Assembly (NCBI GenBank): GCA_947483545.1
Contig: CANKNP010000024.1
Span: 1-24,662 of the forward strand
Origin: Deltaproteobacteria bacterium
GTDB lineage: Bacteria > Myxococcota > UBA796 > SXON01
Length of the DNA: 24,662 nt
Direction: 5' to 3'
The position numbers were made by a program, and so were the translations under genes. How positions within the stretch are numbered: position 1 is the stretch's first letter; each line of letters begins with the position of its first letter. The notes under the pieces are model-generated. The model did no database searches and was not told the DNA's origin. It saw only the letters and a program-made list of their open reading frames with translations. Of this stretch, positions 13,520 to 20,627 are shown in pieces.

Positions 13520-15045
13520 CCCCCCTCGGTCGTCTCCGTCGCTTCTCCCTCCGCTCCCTTCTTGAAGTTCACGTTCCGCTCGATCGTCGCCCCAGCCACG
13601 AGCGCGGCCTTCCACTGGTCGAAGAACGATTGCTGCTTCGCGGCGAGCAACCCGGCGCGAATGCCGGCCTTCTGGGCGTCGAAGTCCTCCTCTGTAGGCT
13701 CGGTCCGGGCCTTCAGCGCTGCGACGTAGAGCGTGCCACGGTTCTCAAGCGGCAGGGGAAGGACATCGCCGACCGCGGCGCTCTTCAGCAGCTCCCGAAT
13801 GGCAGGTTGAGCGCCGAGGGTTGGGATCTCCTGGGCGTCCAACGAGAACGGCCCGGTGGTGTCTACCGCGAGCATCTTCGGCTCCGTCAGGTCCAGCGGC
13901 ACGGCCTTGGTCGCCGTCCACGCCTCGGTGATCTTCGCCGCGTACGCGCGCTGCACCTCGACGACCCGCTCCGCCCGGATCATCGCCTCGGCGATGGTCG
14001 GCTCGGCCTCCTCCAGCGGGATGATGCGCGCGTCCTCGATGGCTTCCACCTTCACGATCTCGTAGCCCCGGCCCGTCTCGACGGCGGGGGAGACCTTGCC
14101 GGGCCCGGCGGCTTCGGCGGCGGTGATGAGCACGGGATCGAGCTGCGATGGGATTCGCTGACCCAGGTTTCCACCGCTCGATGCCGTCAGGTCCTCGCTC
14201 CAGGTGCGCGCCAGCTCGGCAAAATCCGCGCCCGAGGCGGCAAGCTTCGCGACCTCATCCGCCTTGGCCTTTGTGGCGGCCTTGTCCGCCCCGGGCATGT
14301 CCGTCCGCAGCACGATCTCGGCCAGCGTATAGCGCTTCGGCAGGTTGTAGCTCCGCTCGAAGCTCTCGTCGTACTGCTTCTTGATCTTCTCCTTGTTCGC
14401 GGCCACGTAGGTCGCGACCTCGCCCTCCGCCATCACGACCTGATCGTAGAACGCCAACTGGGGAAGGCGAACGTACTCCAAGTCCAGCTCAGTCGCGTTC
14501 GACTCCCACGCTGCGCGCACTTCCGCTTGGGTGATCGCGATGCCGGCCTGCGCCAGCTCCCCGACCTTCTCCACCAGGAGTTGCCGCTTCACGCTCTGCT
14601 CGAAGCGCTCCGCGGTCTGGCCGTTCTCGCGGAGCGCGCTCTCATACGTGTACTGGTCGAACTTGCCATCCTTCTGAAAGGCCTCGATGCCCTTGAGCAC
14701 GCGGGCGATCTCCTCTTCGGAGACCGCGATGCGCAGCTCCGTCGCCTGCTGGAGCAGCACCTCCTCGACGATCATGTCCTCCAGCACGTCGGCCGCGAGG
14801 CCGTTGCGCTCTTCGTCCGAGAGCGCCCGCTTGGCCCTCGCGGCGGCGCTCCGCGCTGCGTTTCGCATCCTCGCGTCGAACTCGCTGCGGGTGATCGCCT
14901 GGCCATCGACGACGACGTACAGCTCGGTCCGGCCTGAGCCGCCGCCGCCTCCCATGCTTCCCACGAACGCCAGCGCGACAATCGTCAACAGAACGCGCGT
15001 CGCCGTCGAGTCCATACCTTGGCGGAGGGTATCCAGTACTGACAT
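13516..15045 (-). CDS. PpiD/SurA-type membrane-anchored peptidyl-prolyl isomerase
   Basis: The 509-residue protein begins MSVLDTLRQGMDS with one N-terminal membrane helix (about 16-31) and a Gly-rich turn, the PpiD arrangement that places the bulk in the periplasm. Residues about 42-230 form a helical SurA_N-like chaperone region (VVVDGQAITRSEFDARMR, DMIVEEVLLQQATEL). Residues about 238-336 are a parvulin-type PPIC domain (KRYTLAEIVLRTD ... ADFAELARTWSED ... GGNLG). A second, degenerate parvulin-like segment may follow. The role is folding of exported and outer-membrane proteins. The ATG at 15045 is 24 bases after the glycosyltransferase stop, and the 3' end overlaps the small gene by GTGA. 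PpiD is usually about 620 residues, so this is a shorter relative. Confidence 0.85.
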   Translation of the reverse strand: MSVLDTLRQGMDSTATRVLLTIVALAFVGSMGGGGGSGRTELYVVVDGQAITRSEFDARMRNAARSAAARAKRALSDEERNGLAADVLEDMIVEEVLLQQATELRIAVSEEEIARVLKGIEAFQKDGKFDQYTYESALRENGQTAERFEQSVKRQLLVEKVGELAQAGIAITQAEVRAAWESNATELDLEYVRLPQLAFYDQVVMAEGEVATYVAANKEKIKKQYDESFERSYNLPKRYTLAEIVLRTDMPGADKAATKAKADEVAKLAASGADFAELARTWSEDLTASSGGNLGQRIPSQLDPVLITAAEAAGPGKVSPAVETGRGYEIVKVEAIEDARIIPLEEAEPTIAEAMIRAERVVEVQRAYAAKITEAWTATKAVPLDLTEPKMLAVDTTGPFSLDAQEIPTLGAQPAIRELLKSAAVGDVLPLPLENRGTLYVAALKARTEPTEEDFDAQKAGIRAGLLAAKQQSFFDQWKAALVAGATIERNVNFKKGAEGEATETTEGG

Positions 15046-15069
15046 CGTCTACTCGCAGATCGGCGGCGG

Positions 15070-15723
15070 CTATCGCGGGTCGGCGGCCCGGGCGAGCCCT
15101 GCTTTGTGGGGGGTGTCCAGGGCCCGGCGCGTGTGCCGGGCGATGGAGGGGGGCAAGCCCCGAAGCGCGGCCTTGAGCCGCTCCAGGTCCGCCGGCTCGT
15201 CCACATCGAACGTGCCGTCCACGGTCTCGGGGCGCAGATTCAGCAACTTGGCGCGCGACAGTTGGGCAGTTGCGGTCTGGGCCGTGGACCAGGGGATGTG
15301 TTCGAAGACGCCCATGGCCACCGCGTGGGCGCTCGCAGCCACGAAGGTGTAGCCGCCATCGGGCGCAAGGCCGAGGACCACATGGGCCCCTTCGACGAGC
15401 CGGGCGTGGGCGCCGAGGAGGGTTGTCGAGGATAAAAGCACACAGTCCGTACCGACGGCGATGCCCCCCGCGACGAGCGCCGAGGTGAGCCGCGCGCCGA
15501 GATCTCCTTGAACTTGGGGGATTGCCGGGAGGCCAATGAGCCACGCGTGGTCGGCTGGTCCGGAGAAGTGGACCCGCCACGGTAGCCCTGTCGCCTGGAC
15601 GGTCTCAAGAACATCCGCCGTCATCGCTGCGGAGAGGGCGGCCGCCCCTTCCGGTCCGAGCGCGGGGATCAGCCGGGTCTTGGTGTGGCCGGGGACCGGG
15701 ACTTTGGCGATCACGTGGAGCAC
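15070..15723 (-). CDS. TIGR04282/DUF2064-type nucleotide-diphospho-sugar glycosyltransferase
   Basis: The 217-residue GT-A-fold protein carries the family's N-terminal nucleotide loop (AKVPVPGHTKTRL, residues 6-18). It also has QGDLGARL (72-79), the strand GTDCVLL (91-97), the LGLAPDGGYTFVA block (118-129) and FDVDEPADLERL near the end. Donor and acceptor are unknown. The start is GTG at 15723, whose first base lies in the CTAG duplication beside a MITE-like insertion. The last 27 residues (PPSIARHTRRALDTPHKAGL...) are outside the fold. They are encoded by G/C-run sequence resembling the intergenic palindromes, so the 3' end was probably remodelled by a repeat. PpiD follows after 24 bases. 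Confidence 0.82.
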   Translation of the reverse strand: MLHVIAKVPVPGHTKTRLIPALGPEGAAALSAAMTADVLETVQATGLPWRVHFSGPADHAWLIGLPAIPQVQGDLGARLTSALVAGGIAVGTDCVLLSSTTLLGAHARLVEGAHVVLGLAPDGGYTFVAASAHAVAMGVFEHIPWSTAQTATAQLSRAKLLNLRPETVDGTFDVDEPADLERLKAALRGLPPSIARHTRRALDTPHKAGLARAADPR

Positions 15724-15726
15724 TAG

Positions 15727-15947
15727 ATGACCTCGGCGGAAGTCTTGGCCATTGCGGAGCGTCCCAACTTCCCTGTTCTGTGGGGGGCTTTAGGCCCCCC
15801 ACACCCCCCGGGCCGAACGCTACCCAAGTTTCGGAGTACCGAAACTCGGGTCCGGTCTTCCCGGCTCCGGAGTACCGGACCGGGAAGCCCGACGCGGTCC
15901 GGCCTGGCGTTCAGCATCCGCGTGGCCTTCATTTGTGCCGAAGTCAT
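15727..15947. mobile_element. MITE-like element with 11-bp terminal inverted repeats and CTAG duplication
   Basis: The 221-bp sequence begins ATGACCTCGGC and ends GCCGAAGTCAT, inverted repeats with one mismatch. It is flanked on both sides by CTAG (15723-15726 and 15948-15951). Inside are the palindrome GTGGGGGGC/GCCCCCCAC (15780-15802), the hairpin AGTTTCGG-AGTA-CCGAAACT (15827-15846) and a 13-bp stem with AGTA loop and one bulge (15857-15887). No transposase is encoded; both strands are incidentally open from end to end. Removing the element plus one CTAG joins the neighbouring genes as TAGTG. CTAG duplications are typical of IS5-type transposition, but the family is not identified. Confidence 0.7.
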
Positions 15948-16721
15948 CTAGTTCGCCCGGCAGATGCCCATGCTGGCCTGGCAGGCGCTCACAACGTCTA
16001 CGGCGTCGGTGATGCGGACTGTGCCGGCGGGCGCCGCGGCCTCCCCCGGAAAGGTGACCTGGATCTCGTAGGTCCCCGCGGGGACGGTCCCCGGGACGGT
16101 GTACCGCTTGGCGCCTGCGACGAGCACGACGGTGCCGTCGCCGGAGGCGCTGACCTTGGCGCCAGCACCCGCTGAGGGAGCGGACGTCGTCGTGGTGGTC
16201 GTCGTCGTGGTCTTGGGCGGGGTTGTCGTCGTGGTGGTCGGGCTTGTCGTCGTGGTCTTCGGCGGGGGCGTCGTCTGCGCGGTGGTGGTGGGGGAAGCGG
16301 GCGTTGTTGGCGGGGGCTGTGCTGCGGGGGGGGGCGCCGTCGGTGCTCCGGACGGGGGTGCGGTCGGCGCGCCCGAGGGCTCCTGGGTCGCCACGATGGG
16401 GGCCCCGCCTTCCGTACTCATCTCGGGCGGCGGCAGCCCTCCGCCGAATCCTGCCTCCTGGGCCTCCTTCGCCGCCGCGAGCCTCGCGGTCTCCTCCGCG
16501 TGGGAGAGTTCTGCGGTCTTCGCATCCAGCTCAGCTTGCTCGGCGTCCCGCTCCGCCTGAAGCTCGTCCTGGGCGGCACCGCGCATTCCCACGAACCAGG
16601 CCACCCCGCCCGCGCCCATGAGCGCGGTGAAGCCCGCCGCGCCCACCACCAGGCTGCCGAGGATCACGACGGCCCCGCAGCCCATCATCGCGAGGCTCCG
16701 GCCGGGCTTGGCGTCGCTCAT
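15948..16721 (-). CDS. Membrane-anchored Thr/Pro-rich envelope protein
   Basis: The 257-residue protein has one or two N-terminal membrane helices (about 12-47, with a GCGAVVILGSLVVG start). A coiled coil (about 50-90, ERDAEQAELDAKTAELSHAEETA) follows. Next is a long Pro/Ala/Thr-rich linker (100-182) dominated by TTTT runs, and then a compact C-terminal beta domain (187-257: GDGTVVLVAGAKRYTVPGTV, PAGTYEIQVTF) with two Cys (247, 254). The C-terminal part resembles small PEGA-like surface domains, but this is not certain. The Thr-rich linker could be O-glycosylated; a glycosyltransferase gene follows in the operon. The start overlaps the upstream lipoprotein (ATGA). The TAG stop lies in the CTAG flank of the MITE-like element. 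Confidence 0.75.
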   Translation of the reverse strand: MSDAKPGRSLAMMGCGAVVILGSLVVGAAGFTALMGAGGVAWFVGMRGAAQDELQAERDAEQAELDAKTAELSHAEETARLAAAKEAQEAGFGGGLPPPEMSTEGGAPIVATQEPSGAPTAPPSGAPTAPPPAAQPPPTTPASPTTTAQTTPPPKTTTTSPTTTTTTPPKTTTTTTTTTSAPSAGAGAKVSASGDGTVVLVAGAKRYTVPGTVPAGTYEIQVTFPGEAAAPAGTVRITDAVDVVSACQASMGICRAN

Positions 16722-17554
16722 GGCTTGTCCAGGGTGTAAAAGGCGAGTCGGGTGCGGGTCCCTACCCCCCGGCTTACCGGCTCCATGCCCTCAATCGCGG
16801 TGCTGGTGATGACAAGGTGGGACACCCCGAAGAGCAAGTAGACAGCGCTGTCCACGTTGTCCTCATCCCAGCGATCCTCGGGGATGCTCACTTGTCCGTC
16901 CTCGACCGGCGCCGCGCAGGTCCACTGCTCCAGGACCTCCCCCTGAGAGTTCAAGAGCGCCCCCGCCACGGCGACGACATCGGCCGTCTCCCCGGACCAT
17001 GTGACAGCGAGCTGGCTCAAGGCCAGCTCCTGCAGGTTGGCGTCCTCGGAGTCGCCCGGATCCGGCCCGTAGTAGGGGATCTGCCCCGGCACCGTGACGA
17101 AGGGGGAGACCTCGATGGATCCCTCCTGCAATGCGGTCTCCTCCAGGCTCCACGTGGCCGCCTGACTGTCCATGTCGCCCTCGACCAGGGGGGCGTAGTA
17201 CAGGCGGGTGTCCGACGCCCAGGTGAGCGGCACGTCCCCGTTGGAGCTGCTCAGGACCGAGGTTGCGCCTTGCAGATCGACGAGGCCTGAGGTGTAGTCC
17301 GCGAGGTCCACCGACTTGTCGGTACACCCGGTCGGGGCTGCGAGCACCCAGTTGGTGGAGAAGTCGTCCTGGGGGAGCTGAAACCAGCCCCACACGGCCC
17401 CGCCCGTCGGCGTGTTGTCAGCCCAACCGGGACCTTCGTACTCCACCCAGCTCACGGAACCGGCGGCGCGAGCCGGGGCGTTGTCCACCCAGGAGCCGGG
17501 GATGTAGGGCCAGCACGCGCCAAGCAACGGGAGCGTCAGGAGCAGGCTGCGCAT
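16718..17554 (-). CDS. Lipoprotein of unknown function
   Basis: The 278-residue exported lipoprotein starts at ATG 17554 (TGATG junction with the upstream gene). MRSLLLTLPLLGAC gives a clear lipobox with Cys14. The open frame extends further upstream, but that part is out of phase with the neighbouring gene's content and is rejected. The mature protein is acidic and aromatic-rich, with beta-type stretches (GSVSWVEYEGPGWADN, AVWGWFQLPQDDF, SAVYLLFGVSHLVIT) and two Cys (one in APTGCTDK, one in QWTCAAPVED) that may pair. No family was recognised. It overlaps the Thr-rich protein gene by ATGA. Confidence 0.8.
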   Translation of the reverse strand: MRSLLLTLPLLGACWPYIPGSWVDNAPARAAGSVSWVEYEGPGWADNTPTGGAVWGWFQLPQDDFSTNWVLAAPTGCTDKSVDLADYTSGLVDLQGATSVLSSSNGDVPLTWASDTRLYYAPLVEGDMDSQAATWSLEETALQEGSIEVSPFVTVPGQIPYYGPDPGDSEDANLQELALSQLAVTWSGETADVVAVAGALLNSQGEVLEQWTCAAPVEDGQVSIPEDRWDEDNVDSAVYLLFGVSHLVITSTAIEGMEPVSRGVGTRTRLAFYTLDKP

Positions 17555-18441
17555 CAAAAGCTCCCCGCGATCGCCACCGTAAAGAGCCCGAGGGCCAGCG
17601 CCCCGGTGCCGATGGACCCCCAGTACCCGATGTGGTTCATCGTGTACCCGAGCCGCGTGGGGTCGTCTTGAAAGCTGCTCTGGGTGATGACGGAGGTCGC
17701 GAAGAGGCCGCCCGCGACGGCTGTTGTCACGCCGCCTGCGATCCACATGCCCGCCCCCTTCTTGCCAGCTTCACGGGGCTCTTTTTCAGGTTTGGGCTCT
17801 TTTTCAGGTTTGGGCTCCTTTTCAGGCTTGGGCGCCTGTCCGACGCTCGCCACCTCGACCGGGTCCGCCGCGACCGGCGTGGGTGCGGCCACGATCGGGG
17901 CTGGCAGGAACTCGGGCGGGATCGGTGAGGTCGCCGGCAGCCACGCCGAGTATTTCACGGCTCCGTACGAGGTAAGTTGTACGACGGCCGGGCGATCCGA
18001 AGGCCGCTTGCTCGCCTCCGTCCCGTCCACGATGCCGCTGTAGTCCGCGCTGAGCCCGAGGCTCACAGCGGATCCCGCGGGGAGCCCGCTCTCTCCGTAC
18101 AGCTTCGCCAACTTGCCGCCTGGTGGGGCGATCTTCGAAGGCAGGAGGACGGAGGGTTCCAGCGCGAGCGCAGCGGCGAACGCCAGCTTGGCGGCGTCCG
18201 CATCTCCGGCCATGAACGCCGCCAGCCCGTGGAGGCGATGGACCTGAGCCGCGGTGGACGCCGCGATGCCAGCCCCTTGACACGCCAATTTGCCATCGGC
18301 CGCCGCGACTGCCTCCTCTACGCCCAGATCGTCCAGCGTTGCGTAGGCGAGCAGCCCCTCCTGTACGGCCGCCTCTACCTCAGCCGCGACGCAGGCCGCG
18401 TTGGACGAGGGAATGACGGCGAGAAGGAGGGCGAGAATCAT
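17554..18441 (-). CDS. TPR-like exported protein with KPEKEP repeats and C-terminal membrane helices
   Basis: The 295-residue protein has a signal peptide (MILALLLAVIPSSNA). Helical, alanine-rich TPR-like repeats (about 17-115; VHRLHGLAAFMAGDADAAKLAFAAALALEPS) follow. A beta-like central segment with PAGSAVSLGLSADYSG comes next, then a Pro-rich stretch, three perfect KPEKEP hexapeptides (205-222), and two membrane helices (about 230-252 and 274-293). This layout recurs in Myxococcota envelope proteins of unknown function. Two Cys (17, 54) lie in the TPR part. It is the first gene of the long minus-strand operon and joins the lipoprotein by TGATG. The ATG at 18441 has no obvious ribosome-binding site. 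Confidence 0.78.
   Translation of the reverse strand: MILALLLAVIPSSNAACVAAEVEAAVQEGLLAYATLDDLGVEEAVAAADGKLACQGAGIAASTAAQVHRLHGLAAFMAGDADAAKLAFAAALALEPSVLLPSKIAPPGGKLAKLYGESGLPAGSAVSLGLSADYSGIVDGTEASKRPSDRPAVVQLTSYGAVKYSAWLPATSPIPPEFLPAPIVAAPTPVAADPVEVASVGQAPKPEKEPKPEKEPKPEKEPREAGKKGAGMWIAGGVTTAVAGGLFATSVITQSSFQDDPTRLGYTMNHIGYWGSIGTGALALGLFTVAIAGSF
17776..17829 (-). repeat. Three 18-bp tandem repeats encoding KPEKEP
   Basis: Three near-identical 18-bp units in the TPR-like gene, visible on the plus strand as repeats of CTCTTTTTCAGGTTTGGG. They are similar enough to permit slippage, which would change linker length by six residues. Confidence 0.75.
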
Positions 18442-18497
18442 CTGAACCAGGGAGCGGCGGCGCGCTAACGCGGCTCTTCGGACCGGCCAGTTGTCCG

Positions 18498-18549
18498 GGG
18501 AGCCAGAATTGAAGGCGGCACGGCGTGCGCGCCTTCAAAGCTGGCTCCC
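18498..18549. repeat. Large interrupted palindrome in the divergent spacer
   Basis: GGGAGCCAG-AA-TTGAAGGCG pairs with CGCCTTCAA-AG-CTGGCTCCC, i.e. 18 of 20 positions. The 12-nt centre can itself pair as GCAC/GTGC. It lies between the divergent operons starting at 18441 and 18685, so it could be a cruciform, an operator or a repeat element. Confidence 0.65.
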
Positions 18550-18632
18550 TTCCCGGCGCGCGCCCTCGCGCGGGGGGAGGATCGGCGAGTCGGAGGCCGG
18601 GTCCGGAAACGGAATCGCCGGAACCGGCCGCG

Positions 18633-18660
18633 CCTCCAGCCTCCAGCCTCCAGCCTCCAG
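18633..18660 (+). repeat. Four perfect tandem copies of CCTCCAG
   Basis: A 7-bp unit repeated four times, followed by a degenerate fifth (CCTCTCT). It ends 13 bases before the candidate -10 of the following gene, i.e. in the -35 region. A diverged GGCTGGAG/GGAGGCT stretch occurs around 11048-11068. Confidence 0.8.
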
Positions 18661-18673
18661 CCTCTCTGGGCGT

Positions 18674-18679
18674 TAGTCT
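18674..18679 (+). promoter_or_regulatory. Candidate leaderless -10 (TAGTCT) for the 18685 operon
   Basis: TAGTCT is five bases before the GTG at 18685, with no ribosome-binding site between them. The heptamer array lies just upstream. Confidence 0.35.
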
Positions 18680-18684
18680 GCCCC

Positions 18685-19137
18685 GTGGCCGAGCAACGCC
18701 TCCAACTGTCCGTCGCCCAGCCTTACGATCTGGTCTTCACGAGCTTTCAGATGGAGCTTGGGCGCGCCGGGCGATCCACCAAGGTGATCCTCGCCGACGA
18801 TGGCACCACCTCGGCGTTCGACGCGCCCTTCGATGGCATCTGGATGGGCGAGGCCCGCGGCGAGCATGCGGTGATCACCGAGGTCGTGCTGCTGGGCACG
18901 CTCCGATCGGGGGAGGGGGTCCGGCTGTACGCGGGCGCGATCCCCACGGCCGGGTCCGATGTCCCCCTTGCGTTTCAGGTTCGAACGACCGGGGAGAGCG
19001 GCCCCTACGCGGTTCGGGTCGCGGCGGCGTGGCCTGAGAGCCCCGCGCAGGTGCACGAGGCCACGCCGCTGCTCGCGGGGTTCCTCTGGGCGGTGCTGGT
19101 GATCGGGTTCGTCGGCCTGAAGCTGGGCGTTCGTTGA
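18685..19137 (+). CDS. Tail-anchored protein of unknown function
   Basis: The 150-residue protein starts at GTG 18685. There is no signal peptide. The first 120 residues look beta-rich (RLQLSVAQPYDLVFTSFQME, TEVVLLGTLRSGEGVRLYAG, SGPYAVRVAAAW), and a single C-terminal helix (about 127-146, AGFLWAVLVIGFVGLKLGV) would anchor it in the inner membrane. No Cys is present and no family was recognised. The stop overlaps the TTG start of the next gene (TTGA), so it is probably coupled to the polytopic protein that follows and may be a subunit of the same assembly. Confidence 0.7.
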   Translation: MAEQRLQLSVAQPYDLVFTSFQMELGRAGRSTKVILADDGTTSAFDAPFDGIWMGEARGEHAVITEVVLLGTLRSGEGVRLYAGAIPTAGSDVPLAFQVRTTGESGPYAVRVAAAWPESPAQVHEATPLLAGFLWAVLVIGFVGLKLGVR

Positions 19138-20627
19138 TCGGGGGGCGGGGCCAACTGCTGGCCTCATTGGCGCTTTATCTGGGGGTGAGCGCGCTCTGGT
19201 CTTGGCCAGTCCTCGGGGATCCGTTGGGTTTGGTAGGCGCGCGGCAGGTCGAGGGACTCGCGCTCCCCTGGCTCGCAACGGAGCCGCTTGGGCTCGTCAC
19301 GGTGGGGAGCGCGTTCCCGGCGGGCGAGCCGATTTTCGCCGCTGACGGCATGGGCCTTTGGCTGGCGGCCCAGCTGCTGACCCCCCTCGGCGGTCCCACT
19401 GCGGCGAGCGCCCTGTTCTCGTTGATCGGACCGGCGCTCTCCGCGTTGATCGCGGATCGTGCCGCGGTTGCCTGGGGCGCACGGTGGCCCTGGAGCCTGG
19501 TCGCTGGCCTCGCCTTCGGGTTCTCCTCCCTGATGGCGGCGGCGCTCCTCGGGGGTCGCGCTTACGCCGCCTTTGACCCGTGGGCGCCGTTGATGCTGAT
19601 GGCGCTGGTGCCGCCTGCTCCGCCCAACGTGCGGCTCGTGGCATTGGCCGCGGTGGGAGCCGTTGTCACCTCGTCCCAGGCCACGCTGTCCACAGGGATC
19701 GTGCTGGGAGCGTTGCTCCTGGCTGCGGCGGGGCGAGGAGAGTGGCGGAGGCCCCACCTTGTCGCGCTCGTCGCGGCGATGGTCGCCTTGGCCCTCGCAT
19801 TCTCCGCGCACATCGTCTTCGGCCAGCCCGCGCTCGGCCAGGCGACGCTCGCGGGTTTGCTCGCCTGGTCTGCCAAGCCCGATCTGCTGGGTGGCTCGGT
19901 CGCCCCCGTGCTGCCGTTCACCGCCGTCATCCTCTCGGGGTTCGCCGCGTCCGGGCTCCATTGCCACCGACGACTCGTGGCGCTCGGCGTGCTCGGCATC
20001 GTCTCCGCATTGATGGTGGACGGTAGCATTTTACCAGCCGCGTTCCTTGCCTTTGGCGTCGCGGGGGCCCAGGCCGCCACGGCTGCGGGTGCGAATCGTT
20101 GGTCGCCGCTCCTGCTCGCCGGTGGGCTCTCCGATGCCATCGTTGGATCCGGAACGCCACTGCGTGTCGACGCTGTTCCTTTCGCGCTTCCAAGCGCCTA
20201 TCTGCTCGCTCCCTCCGGCCCCCTGCTGGAGCTGTACGCTCCGGGCGCCCACAGCACCGCGCCGGGCCAACTGACCTGTGGCTATGCTGCTTTTCACCGA
20301 CGTCCGCTGCTCGGCAGTTGTGCCACCACCCCCGGACCCGACGACCGTCGCGCGATCCTGGCGGACTGGGTTGCCCGCCAGGTGTTTGCGGGTGCGACAG
20401 GGTGGTCGGGGGCGCTCGCGGCCCGAGGGGTTGCCGGCGTCGTGCTTCACCCCTCCTGGTACGTGGGTGCTGAGGGCGCTGCCATCGGCGTCGGGCTTCA
20501 GAGCGCGCTCGGCAGCCCCGTCTCCCAGAGCGAGGACGCCGGCGATCCCGTGCTGATCTTCGCCGTTCCCGGGCACATCGCCACCCGATCCGAGGCGCTG
20601 TCGGCCTGGCGTCAGGAGCTGCCATGA
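19134..20627 (+). CDS. Polytopic inner-membrane protein of unknown function (GT-C-like outline)
   Basis: The 497-residue protein starts at TTG 19134, overlapping the previous stop. It has many hydrophobic helices from residue about 8 to 320, then a soluble C-terminal part (about 340-497) with a few Cys and the segment PSGPLLELYAPG. A large first loop after helix 1 (WPVLGDPLGLVGARQVEG) and a C-terminal periplasmic domain recall GT-C glycosyltransferase or YfhO-like proteins, but no catalytic Asp motif is clear. The convergent neighbour (21531-23309) has a similar plan, including SGxxxxLY and GRPxxxG-type segments in the C-terminal half, so they may be distant paralogues. It overlaps the next gene by ATGA. 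Confidence 0.72.
   Translation: MIGGRGQLLASLALYLGVSALWSWPVLGDPLGLVGARQVEGLALPWLATEPLGLVTVGSAFPAGEPIFAADGMGLWLAAQLLTPLGGPTAASALFSLIGPALSALIADRAAVAWGARWPWSLVAGLAFGFSSLMAAALLGGRAYAAFDPWAPLMLMALVPPAPPNVRLVALAAVGAVVTSSQATLSTGIVLGALLLAAAGRGEWRRPHLVALVAAMVALALAFSAHIVFGQPALGQATLAGLLAWSAKPDLLGGSVAPVLPFTAVILSGFAASGLHCHRRLVALGVLGIVSALMVDGSILPAAFLAFGVAGAQAATAAGANRWSPLLLAGGLSDAIVGSGTPLRVDAVPFALPSAYLLAPSGPLLELYAPGAHSTAPGQLTCGYAAFHRRPLLGSCATTPGPDDRRAILADWVARQVFAGATGWSGALAARGVAGVVLHPSWYVGAEGAAIGVGLQSALGSPVSQSEDAGDPVLIFAVPGHIATRSEALSAWRQELP

Noticed and set aside
15723..15951. Two open frames, one per strand, covering the spacer between the glycosyltransferase and Thr-rich genes
   Set aside because: Both begin at an inverted-repeat ATG and end at CTAG, as expected from the symmetry of a MITE-like element; neither has protein-like content.
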